A stretch of 64,000 bases of DNA from Gaiellasilicea sp963705515 (GTDB lineage Bacteria > Actinomycetota > Thermoleophilia > Gaiellales > Gaiellaceae). The position numbers and the translations under genes are program-made. The notes beneath the pieces were generated by a model that worked only from the letters and a program-made list of their open reading frames with translations, searched no databases and had not been told where the DNA came from. Below are positions 17,688-24,850 of this stretch, piece by piece (the first letter of the stretch is position 1; every line of letters starts with the position of its first letter). The stretch covers positions 62,001 to 126,000 of the forward strand of contig CAVPJV010000004.1 of assembly GCA_963705515.1 (NCBI GenBank), written 5' to 3'.

Positions 17688-17717
17688 GGCGCGATGCTAT
17701 CCCGTTAGAGTCGGCGC

Positions 17718-18245
17718 ATGGCCGCATTTCCGGAGGGGTTGAACGAGCAGGTCGGGTACGAGTTCGCCGCCTCGCAGCAGTACATCGCGATCGCGGTCCA
17801 CTACGACGCGCAGACGCTGCCGCGCCTTGCCGCGCACTTCTATCGCCAGGCGGTCGAGGAGCGAAATCACGCGATGATGATCGTCCAGTACCTGCTCGAC
17901 GCGGACGAGCGCGTCGCGATCCCGGGGATCGCCGAGCCGCAGGTCGAGTTCCCGGACGTCGTCGAGCCGGTGCGGCTGGCGCTCGAGCAGGAGAAGCGCG
18001 TCACCGAGCAGATCTCCGACCTCGCCAAGCTCGCCCGCTCCGAGGGCGATCTCGTCGGCGAGCAGTTCCTGCACTGGTTCCTGCAGGAGCAGCGCGAGGA
18101 GGTCTCGTCGATGGCCGCGCTCCTGACTGTCGTCGAGCGGTCGAAGGACAACGTGATGCTGATCGAGGACTTTCTCGCCCGCGAGGTCGTGGGCGACACG
18201 GGTGTGGAGAGCGGTGCGCCTCCCGCGGCGGGCGGCGCGCTCTAG
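17718..18245 (+). CDS. Ferritin-like iron storage protein
   Basis: A 175-residue four-helix ferritin. Helix A carries EFAASQQYIAIAVHYD, helix B has the ferroxidase motif EERNHAMMIVQYL (Glu and ExxH), and helix C-D has HWFLQEQREEVSS. A short Gly/Ala/Pro tail follows. Length and motifs match non-haem bacterial ferritins (Ftn/BfrB). A -10 box TAGAGT (17706-17711) ends six nt before the ATG with no ribosome site, so a leaderless mRNA is expected. No iron-box-like operator was identified. Its stop lies inside the palindrome at 18242. Confidence 0.9.
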   Translation: MAAFPEGLNEQVGYEFAASQQYIAIAVHYDAQTLPRLAAHFYRQAVEERNHAMMIVQYLLDADERVAIPGIAEPQVEFPDVVEPVRLALEQEKRVTEQISDLAKLARSEGDLVGEQFLHWFLQEQREEVSSMAALLTVVERSKDNVMLIEDFLAREVVGDTGVESGAPPAAGGAL

Positions 18246-18269
18246 GAGGGTTTGGCGAAACCCTCCTAG
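18242..18269. terminator. Perfect inverted repeat holding both stop codons of convergent genes
   Basis: Twelve-base arms CTAGGAGGGTTT and AAACCCTCCTAG flank GGCG. The TAG stops of ferritin (plus) and of the M3-like peptidase (minus) both lie inside the arms, symmetrically. On each strand the stem is followed by no T-run, so if it terminates transcription it is not the classical type; a transcript-end stabilising hairpin is an alternative. Confidence 0.7.
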
Positions 18270-19765
18270 GCGGGAGTCGGGATCGCCGCGCGGGCGTGCT
18301 CCGCGACGGCTTCCATCTCGACCGCGGCGCCGGTGACGTCCTTCAGCAGCTCGTCCGCGTTCGGCTTCTGGCCGAGCGCCCAGAGCTCGACGAGCAGCGA
18401 GCCGGCTTCACGGCGCTTGAACCAGTCGGTGCCGAACTTCTCGCGCATGAAGTTGGTCATCTGGGCCGAGAACGCCCAGGCGCGCAGGTACGACGTGACG
18501 TAGTAGCCGGTGTCGATGTCGGCGAGGTAGTCCGTCGGGCTCGGCTCGACCTTGAGCGCGTCGCCGAGGAGCTCGACGTAGCGGCTGCGCATCTGGGTCA
18601 CGTCCGGTGCGGCGTGGAACTCGATCTCGTAGAGCAGCTTCGCGCAGTAGCGGCGGACGTAGTAGAGGAGCTGCACAGCTCCCTCCGCGGCGAAGACGTC
18701 GGGCCGCGGGAAGCTGAGCATGCTCGAGAGCCAGGTGCGGTCGTCGATCAGGTGGTCGAAGAGCATCGCCCAGCCCTCGGTGACGGCGTTGTCGCCGAGC
18801 CGCTTCTCCTCCATCCTCAGGTTCGGGTCGGTGAAGGCGAAGTGCTCGGTGTGGCCCGCCTCGTGGAAGAGCGCGTACCAGTCGTCAGGGCCACCCTGCG
18901 GCTGGATCACGAGCATCACCTTGTCCGGGATCTCGATCGGGGCGCAGAAGGCGCGCGGGCTCTTGGTCGGCCGCTCCTCGACGTCGAGATGGACATTGCC
19001 CTGCGCATCGAGGTCGATCCCGAGGCCGGAGAGCGTGCCCCTCAGCGCGGGGAGCATGCGGTCGGCGGGGAACGCCTCGTCCCAGCCGGAGCCTCGGAAG
19101 AAGCGGCGCACGTCCCAGCGCTCAGCCTCGGCGAGCCCGATCCCGACCCGCTCGCGCAGGACACGGTCCATCGAGTCCTCGTACAGCCGCTCGGTCGAGT
19201 CGAGGAGGGCACGGCACTGCGCGGCGAGGCCCTCGAGGTCGTACCCGAAGCGGTCACGGTAGAGCTCGAAGTACGTCGGCGCGCCCAGGTCGGGCATCGC
19301 GCGCTGCGTCGTGTGGACGGCGTCGAGGTAGAGCGGGTTCAGGTGCTCCTCGGTGAGGTCGTTCCGCGCGGCCTCGAGCCGTGCGCGCGTGTCGCGATCG
19401 GCGGTGTTGGCGATCGTCGGGGGCAGCATCCGGTACCCGACCGGCTCGCCCTCGTGCTGGATCTCGAGCTTCGTCTCGCTCTCGGCGATCTTCTCCGCGT
19501 GCTCGCGCGTGAGCTCGCCGAGGAAGCCCTCGCAGCCGAACCGGAAGAGCTCGAGGTTCTGCTTCCCGCTGACGGACGCGCCGACGCGGCGGATCGTCTC
19601 GAGGTCGGTCAGGTCGGCATGGCGCTCGTAGATCGGGCGCAGCTCGAACTCCGGCTTCAGGCCGGCGTAGTGGAGGTAGTACTCCTCGTCGAGCTCTGCG
19701 ATGAAGCGGTCGGCGCCCGTGCGGTAGCCGTCGAGCTCGCGGTCACTGGGAGTGCCGTCGGTCAC
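18266..19765 (-). CDS. M3-like (thimet-type) zinc metallopeptidase
   Basis: A 499-residue cytoplasmic protein. The zinc site is ALFHEAGHTEH near residue 305, with the third ligand Glu in NAVTEGWAMLFDHL about 30 residues on. This spacing fits M3 oligopeptidases and related carboxypeptidases, though the whole protein is shorter than classical M3 enzymes (about 680 residues), suggesting an actinobacterial subfamily. GTG start at 19765 leads into MTDGTPSDRELDGY. Its -10 box (TATCCT on the minus strand) overlaps that of the divergent gene. Likely degrades peptides in the cytoplasm. Confidence 0.8.
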   Translation of the reverse strand: MTDGTPSDRELDGYRTGADRFIAELDEEYYLHYAGLKPEFELRPIYERHADLTDLETIRRVGASVSGKQNLELFRFGCEGFLGELTREHAEKIAESETKLEIQHEGEPVGYRMLPPTIANTADRDTRARLEAARNDLTEEHLNPLYLDAVHTTQRAMPDLGAPTYFELYRDRFGYDLEGLAAQCRALLDSTERLYEDSMDRVLRERVGIGLAEAERWDVRRFFRGSGWDEAFPADRMLPALRGTLSGLGIDLDAQGNVHLDVEERPTKSPRAFCAPIEIPDKVMLVIQPQGGPDDWYALFHEAGHTEHFAFTDPNLRMEEKRLGDNAVTEGWAMLFDHLIDDRTWLSSMLSFPRPDVFAAEGAVQLLYYVRRYCAKLLYEIEFHAAPDVTQMRSRYVELLGDALKVEPSPTDYLADIDTGYYVTSYLRAWAFSAQMTNFMREKFGTDWFKRREAGSLLVELWALGQKPNADELLKDVTGAAVEMEAVAEHARAAIPTPA

Positions 19766-19772
19766 GGCTGCC

Positions 19773-19779
19773 TAGGATA
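19773..19779. promoter_or_regulatory. Overlapping divergent -10 boxes (bidirectional promoter)
   Basis: Only 20 bp separate the two divergent start codons. TAGGAT (19773-19778) is the plus -10, seven nt before GTG 19786. Read on the minus strand the same bases give TATCCT (19779-19774), eight nt before GTG 19765. Both transcripts would be leaderless, and RNA polymerase can bind in only one direction at a time. Confidence 0.55.
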
Positions 19780-19785
19780 CGCGCC

Positions 19786-20184
19786 GTGCACGAGTTCAGT
19801 GTCACGACGCAGAAGCGGAGCCAGCTCGTCGACATCACCGAGCTCGTCCGCTCGGCGCTCGGCGAGCTGGACGGCGCCGGTGCGGCGCTCGTCTACGTGC
19901 CGCACACGACGGCAGGCGTGACGATCAACGAGCACGCCGACCCCGCCGTGGCCCGCGACTTCGAGGTGGCGCTCGAGCGGATCGTGTCCGAGGACTGGCC
20001 GTGGGAGCACATCGAGGAGGGCGAGGAAAATGCGCCGACGCACATCCGGGCCGCCTTCATGGGGCCGAGTGTGGTCGTGCCGATACGGGACGGGAAGCTC
20101 GCGCTCGGCACCTGGCAGGGAATCTTCTTCTGCGAGTTCGACGGCCCCCGTGAGCGCCGGGTCTACGTGACGACGCTGTCGTGA
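19786..20184 (+). CDS. YjbQ/UPF0047 family protein
   Basis: A 132-residue protein with the YjbQ family pattern: VYVPHTTAGVTINEHADPAV (central Asn, Glu and His), GEENAPTHIRA and LGTWQGIFFCEFDGPR near the C-terminus. Members are trimeric beta-rich proteins; YjbQ of E. coli has weak thiamine-phosphate synthase activity, but the true role is unsettled. GTG start fixed by the -10 box seven nt upstream. Its last four bases overlap the ABC ATPase GTG, so translation is coupled. Confidence 0.88.
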   Translation: MHEFSVTTQKRSQLVDITELVRSALGELDGAGAALVYVPHTTAGVTINEHADPAVARDFEVALERIVSEDWPWEHIEEGEENAPTHIRAAFMGPSVVVPIRDGKLALGTWQGIFFCEFDGPRERRVYVTTLS

Positions 20185-21068
20185 TCGAGGTCGACGGCCT
20201 CAGCAAGCGGTTCGGCAAGACCCAGGCGGTCGCCGGCCTCAGCTTCCGCGTCGAGCCCGGCACGGTCACCGGCTTCCTGGGGCCGAACGGGGCCGGTAAG
20301 TCGACGACGCTGCGCTCGGTGCTCGGGCTCGTGCATCCGGACGTGGGGAGGGCGACCGTCCTCGGCGTTTCCTACCGCGAGCTCGATCGGCCGCTGAACC
20401 GGGTCGGCGCCGTGCTCGAGGCGAGCGAGGTGCATCCGGGCCGCTCCGGGCGAAACCACCTCCGCGTGCAGGCGGCCGCCGCGGGGCTGCCCGCGTCGCG
20501 GGTCGAGGAAGTGCTCGCGCTCGTGGAGCTGAGCGCCGCCGCGAAGCGGCGCGTGAAGGGCTACTCGCTCGGGATGCGCCAGCGCCTCGGGCTCGCGACG
20601 GCGCTGCTCGGCGATCCGGAGGTGCTCGTGCTGGACGAGCCGGCGAACGGGCTCGATCCCGCCGGGATCAGGTGGCTCCGGGATCTCCTCCGTTCGCTGG
20701 CCGCCGAGGGCAGGACGATCCTCGTCTCGAGCCACGTGCTCTCCGAGGTCGCGCAGACCGCCGACCACGTCGTGATCATCCACCGTGGCCGGCTGATCCA
20801 GCAGGCGGCGATCGCCGATGTGCTCGCAGGCGCTCAGGGAGCGACGAGGGTACGGACCCCGGACGCGCAGCGGTTGCGCGAGCTGCTCATCGCCCAGGGC
20901 GTCACCGTCTCCGACGCCGAGGACGGCGCGTTGCTCGTGAGCGTGGCGCCGGAGCGCGTCGGCGAGCTCACGGCCGCGAACGGGATCGTCCTGCACGAGC
21001 TCGCCGTCGAGCGCGCGACGCTCGAGGAGGTCTTCCTCGAGCTGACCGGTGGGGAGACGACCGAGTGA
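20181..21068 (+). CDS. ABC-2 type exporter ATPase
   Basis: A 295-residue ATPase of the CcmA/DrrA/NatA class: Walker A GPNGAGKST, signature YSLGMRQR (short-linker type), Walker B VLVLDEPANGLDP, switch His SSHVLSEV, and a C-terminal regulatory extension ending VFLELTGGE. Such ATPases drive ABC-2 exporters of drugs, sodium or lipids. The stop overlaps the GTG of the permease gene, so the two form one transporter. Substrate unknown. Confidence 0.92.
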   Translation: MIEVDGLSKRFGKTQAVAGLSFRVEPGTVTGFLGPNGAGKSTTLRSVLGLVHPDVGRATVLGVSYRELDRPLNRVGAVLEASEVHPGRSGRNHLRVQAAAAGLPASRVEEVLALVELSAAAKRRVKGYSLGMRQRLGLATALLGDPEVLVLDEPANGLDPAGIRWLRDLLRSLAAEGRTILVSSHVLSEVAQTADHVVIIHRGRLIQQAAIADVLAGAQGATRVRTPDAQRLRELLIAQGVTVSDAEDGALLVSVAPERVGELTAANGIVLHELAVERATLEEVFLELTGGETTE

Positions 21069-21814
21069 CCGCCGTCGTCCGCTCCGAGCTGCTCAAGATC
21101 CGGACGACGCGCGGCTGGTGGGCCTACCTGGTGGTGCTCGTCGCCCTGGTGGGGATCGGCGCGGCTGCGGAGGTCGGCTCCCGCTCGCTGGACGAGCGCA
21201 GCGGGCTCGACTTCCAGTACGCGCTCGTCGACCTTGTCGGGATCTCCTCGCTGCTCGCGATCATCCTCGGGATCACGATCGTCACCACCGAGTTCCGGCA
21301 CGGCACGATCACGCCGACGCTGCTTGCGACTCCCGGACGCGAACGAGTGCTCGCGGGCAAGGCGATCGCGGGCGTGCTGATCGCGATCCTCTTCGCCGCA
21401 CTGGCGATCCTCGTCGTGCTCGTCGTCGCCTCGATCTACACCTCGATCGACGGCGGCCAGCTCGAGCTCGCCGACGGCGACGTCGTCGAGCGTGCAGGCA
21501 CGAATGTGCTCGGGGTCGTGCTCTGGCTGCTGATGGGGGTCGCGATCGGCTCGGTCGTGCACAGCCAGGTCGCGGCGCTCGTGGGGACACTCGTCTGGCT
21601 CTTCCTCGTCGAGACGCTCCTGGTCGGCCTCTTCTCGCTCCTCGACGTCGATGCCCTCGAGGAGTACCTCCCCTTCCATGCGCTCGACGGCGCCGACGGG
21701 ACGGGCGGCGACAACCTGCTCGCCTACGGGCCCGCGCTCGCCGTCACCTGCGGCTGGATCGCCGTGCTCGGGGCCGCCGGCCTCGTCCGAACCAGCCGAC
21801 GCGACATCACCTGA
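21065..21814 (+). CDS. ABC-2 type exporter permease
   Basis: A 249-residue permease with six membrane helices and the ABC-2 start VRSELLKIRTTRGWW, cytoplasmic FRHGTITPTLLATPGR (coupling helix) and a large loop before the last helix. GTG 21065 overlaps the ATPase stop (GTGA). Forms the membrane part of the preceding exporter. Confidence 0.9.
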   Translation: MTAVVRSELLKIRTTRGWWAYLVVLVALVGIGAAAEVGSRSLDERSGLDFQYALVDLVGISSLLAIILGITIVTTEFRHGTITPTLLATPGRERVLAGKAIAGVLIAILFAALAILVVLVVASIYTSIDGGQLELADGDVVERAGTNVLGVVLWLLMGVAIGSVVHSQVAALVGTLVWLFLVETLLVGLFSLLDVDALEEYLPFHALDGADGTGGDNLLAYGPALAVTCGWIAVLGAAGLVRTSRRDIT

Positions 21815-21829
21815 CGTACCCTGCGGCGC

Positions 21830-23200
21830 ATGGCCGCGCCCGTACGCAAGGACGAGGAGGTCGAGCTCCACGTCGACTCGCTCGCCTACGGCGGCAACGG
21901 CGTCGCGCGCCTGAACGGGTTCGTCGTCTTCGTCCGCCGGGGGCTTCCGGGCGACCGCGTCCGCGCCCGGGTGACGAAGGTGAAGCGCGGCTTCGCCGAG
22001 GCGCTCGCGGTCGACGTGCTCGAGCCGTCGCCGCACCGCATCGAGGCACCGTGTGCCCACTACCCCGCCTGCGGCGGCTGCCGTTTCCAGGATCTCGCCT
22101 ACGAGGTGCAGGCGGCCTCGAAGGAGGAGCAGGTGCGCGACGCGCTCAAGCGCATCGGCGGCATCGCCGACGCGCCGGTCGAGCCGATCCTCCCGGCCGA
22201 GTCGCAGTTCTTCTACCGCAACAAGCTCGAGTACTCGTTCGCGCAGACGCCGTCGGGGCCGGCGCTCGGCTTCCACAAGGCGGGCCGCTGGGACGAGGTG
22301 CTCGAGATCGAGAAGTGCTGGCTGACGACCGACCTCGGCAACGCGATCCGGAACACCGTCCGCGACTGGGCGCGCGAGGAGAACCTGGAGGCCTACGACC
22401 AGGCCGAGCACACGGGCTACCTGCGCCACCTCGTCTATCGCGAGGGGCGGAACACGGGCCAGGTGCTGATCGTGCTCGTGACCGCACCGGGCGAGAAGTT
22501 CGAGCGCGACTACTTCGTCGAGGTGCTGCGCCGCTTCCCCGAGGTGAAGTCGATTCACTGGGTGATCAACGACCAGCCCTCGGAAGTGACGAACCTGCCG
22601 TCGACGCTGCTCTGGGGCGACGACGCGATCGAGGAGGAGCTGCTCGGCCGCCGCTTCCGCGTCCGCCCGAACGCCTTCCTCCAGACGAACACGGGGATGG
22701 CCGAGAAGCTGTACGCGCTGGCGATCGAGTACGCGGGGCTGACCGGCACCGAGACGGTCTACGACCTCTACTGCGGCACGGGCACGATCGGGCTCTCGAT
22801 GGCGAGCCACGCGCTCAGCGTCTGGGGCGTCGACATCTCGGAGGAGTCGATCGCCTGCGCGCTCGAGAACCTCGACCTGAACCAGATCGGCAACGCCGCC
22901 TTCTTCGCGGGGAACGTCGGCCAGGTGCTGGAGGAGCTCGCCGAGCGCGCCGGCCCTCCCGACGTCGTCGTCGTCGACCCGCCGCGGGCCGGTCTCGCCG
23001 GCAAGGCGCTGCGGCGCACGGGCGAGCTCGGCGCGCCGAAGCTCGTCTACATCTCCTGCAATCCAACGACGCTCGCCTCCGACGTGAAGGTGCTCCGCGA
23101 GGAGTACGGCTACGAGCTCGTGCGCACGAAGCCGGTCGACATGTTCCCCCACACACCGCACGTCGAGACGGTCTCGCTGCTGATGCGCGACCGGACTTAG
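21830..23200 (+). CDS. 23S rRNA (uracil-C5) methyltransferase, RlmD/RlmCD type
   Basis: A 456-residue SAM-dependent methyltransferase: TRAM domain (residues 1-65), iron-sulfur motif CAHYPACGGCRFQ (cysteines near 72-81), SAM-binding YDLYCGTGTIGLSM, catalytic-base region DPPRAGL and the nucleophile motif ISCNPTTLASD. These are diagnostic of RumA-type enzymes that make 5-methyluridine in 23S rRNA. Which uridine is modified cannot be told; actinobacteria usually have one such enzyme. -10 box TACCCT ends seven nt before the ATG (leaderless). Its end overlaps the convergent membrane protein gene by 4 nt. Confidence 0.9.
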   Translation: MAAPVRKDEEVELHVDSLAYGGNGVARLNGFVVFVRRGLPGDRVRARVTKVKRGFAEALAVDVLEPSPHRIEAPCAHYPACGGCRFQDLAYEVQAASKEEQVRDALKRIGGIADAPVEPILPAESQFFYRNKLEYSFAQTPSGPALGFHKAGRWDEVLEIEKCWLTTDLGNAIRNTVRDWAREENLEAYDQAEHTGYLRHLVYREGRNTGQVLIVLVTAPGEKFERDYFVEVLRRFPEVKSIHWVINDQPSEVTNLPSTLLWGDDAIEEELLGRRFRVRPNAFLQTNTGMAEKLYALAIEYAGLTGTETVYDLYCGTGTIGLSMASHALSVWGVDISEESIACALENLDLNQIGNAAFFAGNVGQVLEELAERAGPPDVVVVDPPRAGLAGKALRRTGELGAPKLVYISCNPTTLASDVKVLREEYGYELVRTKPVDMFPHTPHVETVSLLMRDRT

Positions 23201-24243
23201 CGCCGCTCGCGCTTGAGGCGCTCGACCTTGTCCTCGTCGGCGGCGAGTTGCTCCGGGTGCGTGGCGTCGAGGTACGCCGAGATCTCGTCCTGAGGCTCGA
23301 CGACGAGCCCGTGGTCGAGGTCGTGGACGAGGACGGGGATCGGCTCTGCGTCCCCGATCGTGACGCGGCCCGGAATCGGGTCGTCTCCGGAGGGCTCGGC
23401 TGCGAACGTGCCCTCGACGACGGCCGTCACCGGGGGGTTGTCGCGCGTGAGCAGCACGATCTTGCCGGGTGTCCGTTCGATCACGTCCGCATCGAGGTCG
23501 TAGAGCTGCGTGTCGGTGCGGCCGTAGATCCGGCCGGGCGCGCGCCCGCGGCGCCGGAAGGCGGTCCAGAGGAGGTCGGCGTTCGGGAGCAGGAAGCCGA
23601 TGCAGATCGCGGGCAGCGCGGGCAGGCCGCTGACGTCGGTGGTCGCGGTCAGGATCAGCGTTCCACCGAGCAGGGCCGTCATCCCGATCCACGTCCACGC
23701 GACCCGGAGCCCGAACCGGTCGGCTGCGGCCAGGAAGAGCGAGAAGAAGAGGATGTCCGGCGGTCCGAGGTTGGCCGTCGTGTTCTCGCCCGGCAGCCTG
23801 AACGCGATCGAGACGTTGTCGAAGAGCTGCGGCTGCTCCTCGACGACGTAGTCCGTCGGCCCGCGCCACACCGAGATCGCGTCGACCCAGGGGATGATCA
23901 CCGCGATCAGCGCCGCCCACATCACGTTCTCGAACCACGACAGGAACCAGAAGCCGAGGCAGATGAGCGCGAACAGCTTCGCGAGGTTGTTGAGCACGTC
24001 CAGCTCGGCGAAGTGCAGCACCACTGCGAGCGCGACGATGGCGAGGCCGGCCGGGAGCATCGCCCGGTGGTCGCGCAGCGGCAGCAGCAGCCAGACGATC
24101 CCCAGCGTCGCCGGGAAGAGGACGAGCGTCAGGAAGAGCAGGTCGGGCCAGAGCGTCCCGTTCCAGAGCCGGTCGGCGCCGGTGGTGTAGAGCGCGAGCG
24201 CGGCGGTCAGTCCCGCCAGCCCCGCCCAGCGGCGCGGGCTCAA
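23197..24243 (-). CDS. Polytopic membrane protein with cytoplasmic tail, unknown
   Basis: A 348-residue protein with about eight membrane helices (residues 5-210) and a 130-residue hydrophilic tail that looks beta-rich (RVTIGDAEPIPVLVHDLDHG). I take TTG 24243, which overlaps the preceding stop, as the start: MSPRRWAGLAGLTAALALY. Motifs such as AVIIPWVDAISVWRGPTDYV are probably family-conserved but I do not know the function. It is coupled to the UDG-fold gene. Possibly a conserved Thermoleophilia membrane protein. Confidence 0.75.
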   Translation of the reverse strand: MSPRRWAGLAGLTAALALYTTGADRLWNGTLWPDLLFLTLVLFPATLGIVWLLLPLRDHRAMLPAGLAIVALAVVLHFAELDVLNNLAKLFALICLGFWFLSWFENVMWAALIAVIIPWVDAISVWRGPTDYVVEEQPQLFDNVSIAFRLPGENTTANLGPPDILFFSLFLAAADRFGLRVAWTWIGMTALLGGTLILTATTDVSGLPALPAICIGFLLPNADLLWTAFRRRGRAPGRIYGRTDTQLYDLDADVIERTPGKIVLLTRDNPPVTAVVEGTFAAEPSGDDPIPGRVTIGDAEPIPVLVHDLDHGLVVEPQDEISAYLDATHPEQLAADEDKVERLKRERR

Positions 24244-24827
24244 TACGGCGGCAGCTCGGAGTACCAGGCGCCGACGGCCTTGAAGGCATTCCAGAAGGCC
24301 GTCTTCGCAGGCGCCTCGTCGAGCGCGGTGTCGATGTCCGGGACGACGAGCGCCTCGACCGTCGCCGTGAAGCGCTGCAGCCCGTCGGCTGCCGGGTCGA
24401 GCTCGTCGGAGAGCGGGAAGCCGAGCGCGTTGACGAACTCGACCGTCTGCTCGCCCATCAGCACGAGCAGCTTCGGCTGGACGATGTGCAGCTCGCGGGT
24501 CAGCCACGGCGCCGCCTCCTCGAAGCTCTCGCCGCCGAACTTGAGGCAGTTCGTGCCGTAGACGACCATCGGGTCGACGTGCAGGCGCTGCAGCGACTTC
24601 TTCAGCGCCTCGCCGGCGCGGCCGAAGAACGCGACGCCTTCCTGGATCTCCGACGGCTTCGGCGCGTGCTTGAGCAGGAAGACGTCCGCCAGCGGGTGCC
24701 CGGAGCCGAGCACGGGGACGTGCGTCTCGTCACCTGCGCGGCCGATCTCGTGCCCGAGCTCGTTGATCTCGGAGATGGCCTTCTGCAGGTAACGCTCGTA
24801 GATCTCGTCGGTCGATGCGGCAGCCAC
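24240..24827 (-). CDS. Uracil-DNA glycosylase superfamily protein lacking canonical motifs
   Basis: About 195 residues with the fold pattern of family 4/5 uracil-DNA glycosylases (AFFGRAGEALKKSLQRLHVD, VVYGTNCLKF, QPKLLVLMGEQTVEF). The usual catalytic motif GEAPG is replaced by KHAPKPSEIQEG, and the terminal HPS motif is absent, so activity on uracil is doubtful. I chose GTG 24827 (GGAAG upstream, 23 nt after the previous stop); ATG 24884 would overlap the previous gene. Its TGA overlaps the TTG of the membrane-protein gene. It could be a binding or regulatory derivative. Confidence 0.7.
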   Translation of the reverse strand: MAAASTDEIYERYLQKAISEINELGHEIGRAGDETHVPVLGSGHPLADVFLLKHAPKPSEIQEGVAFFGRAGEALKKSLQRLHVDPMVVYGTNCLKFGGESFEEAAPWLTRELHIVQPKLLVLMGEQTVEFVNALGFPLSDELDPAADGLQRFTATVEALVVPDIDTALDEAPAKTAFWNAFKAVGAWYSELPPY

Positions 24828-24850
24828 AGGCGTCGTCTTCCGGTTCGCTC

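Noticed and set aside
18242..18269. Phage attachment site
   Set aside because: No integrase, tRNA or direct repeat nearby; the position between convergent stops fits a transcript-end hairpin better.
20834..24561. Very long open frames (over 1,100 codons) on both strands across the ABC/methyltransferase region
   Set aside because: They run antisense or out of frame to well recognised genes, have Arg/Ala/Gly-rich low-complexity products and arise because stop codons are rare in GC-rich DNA.
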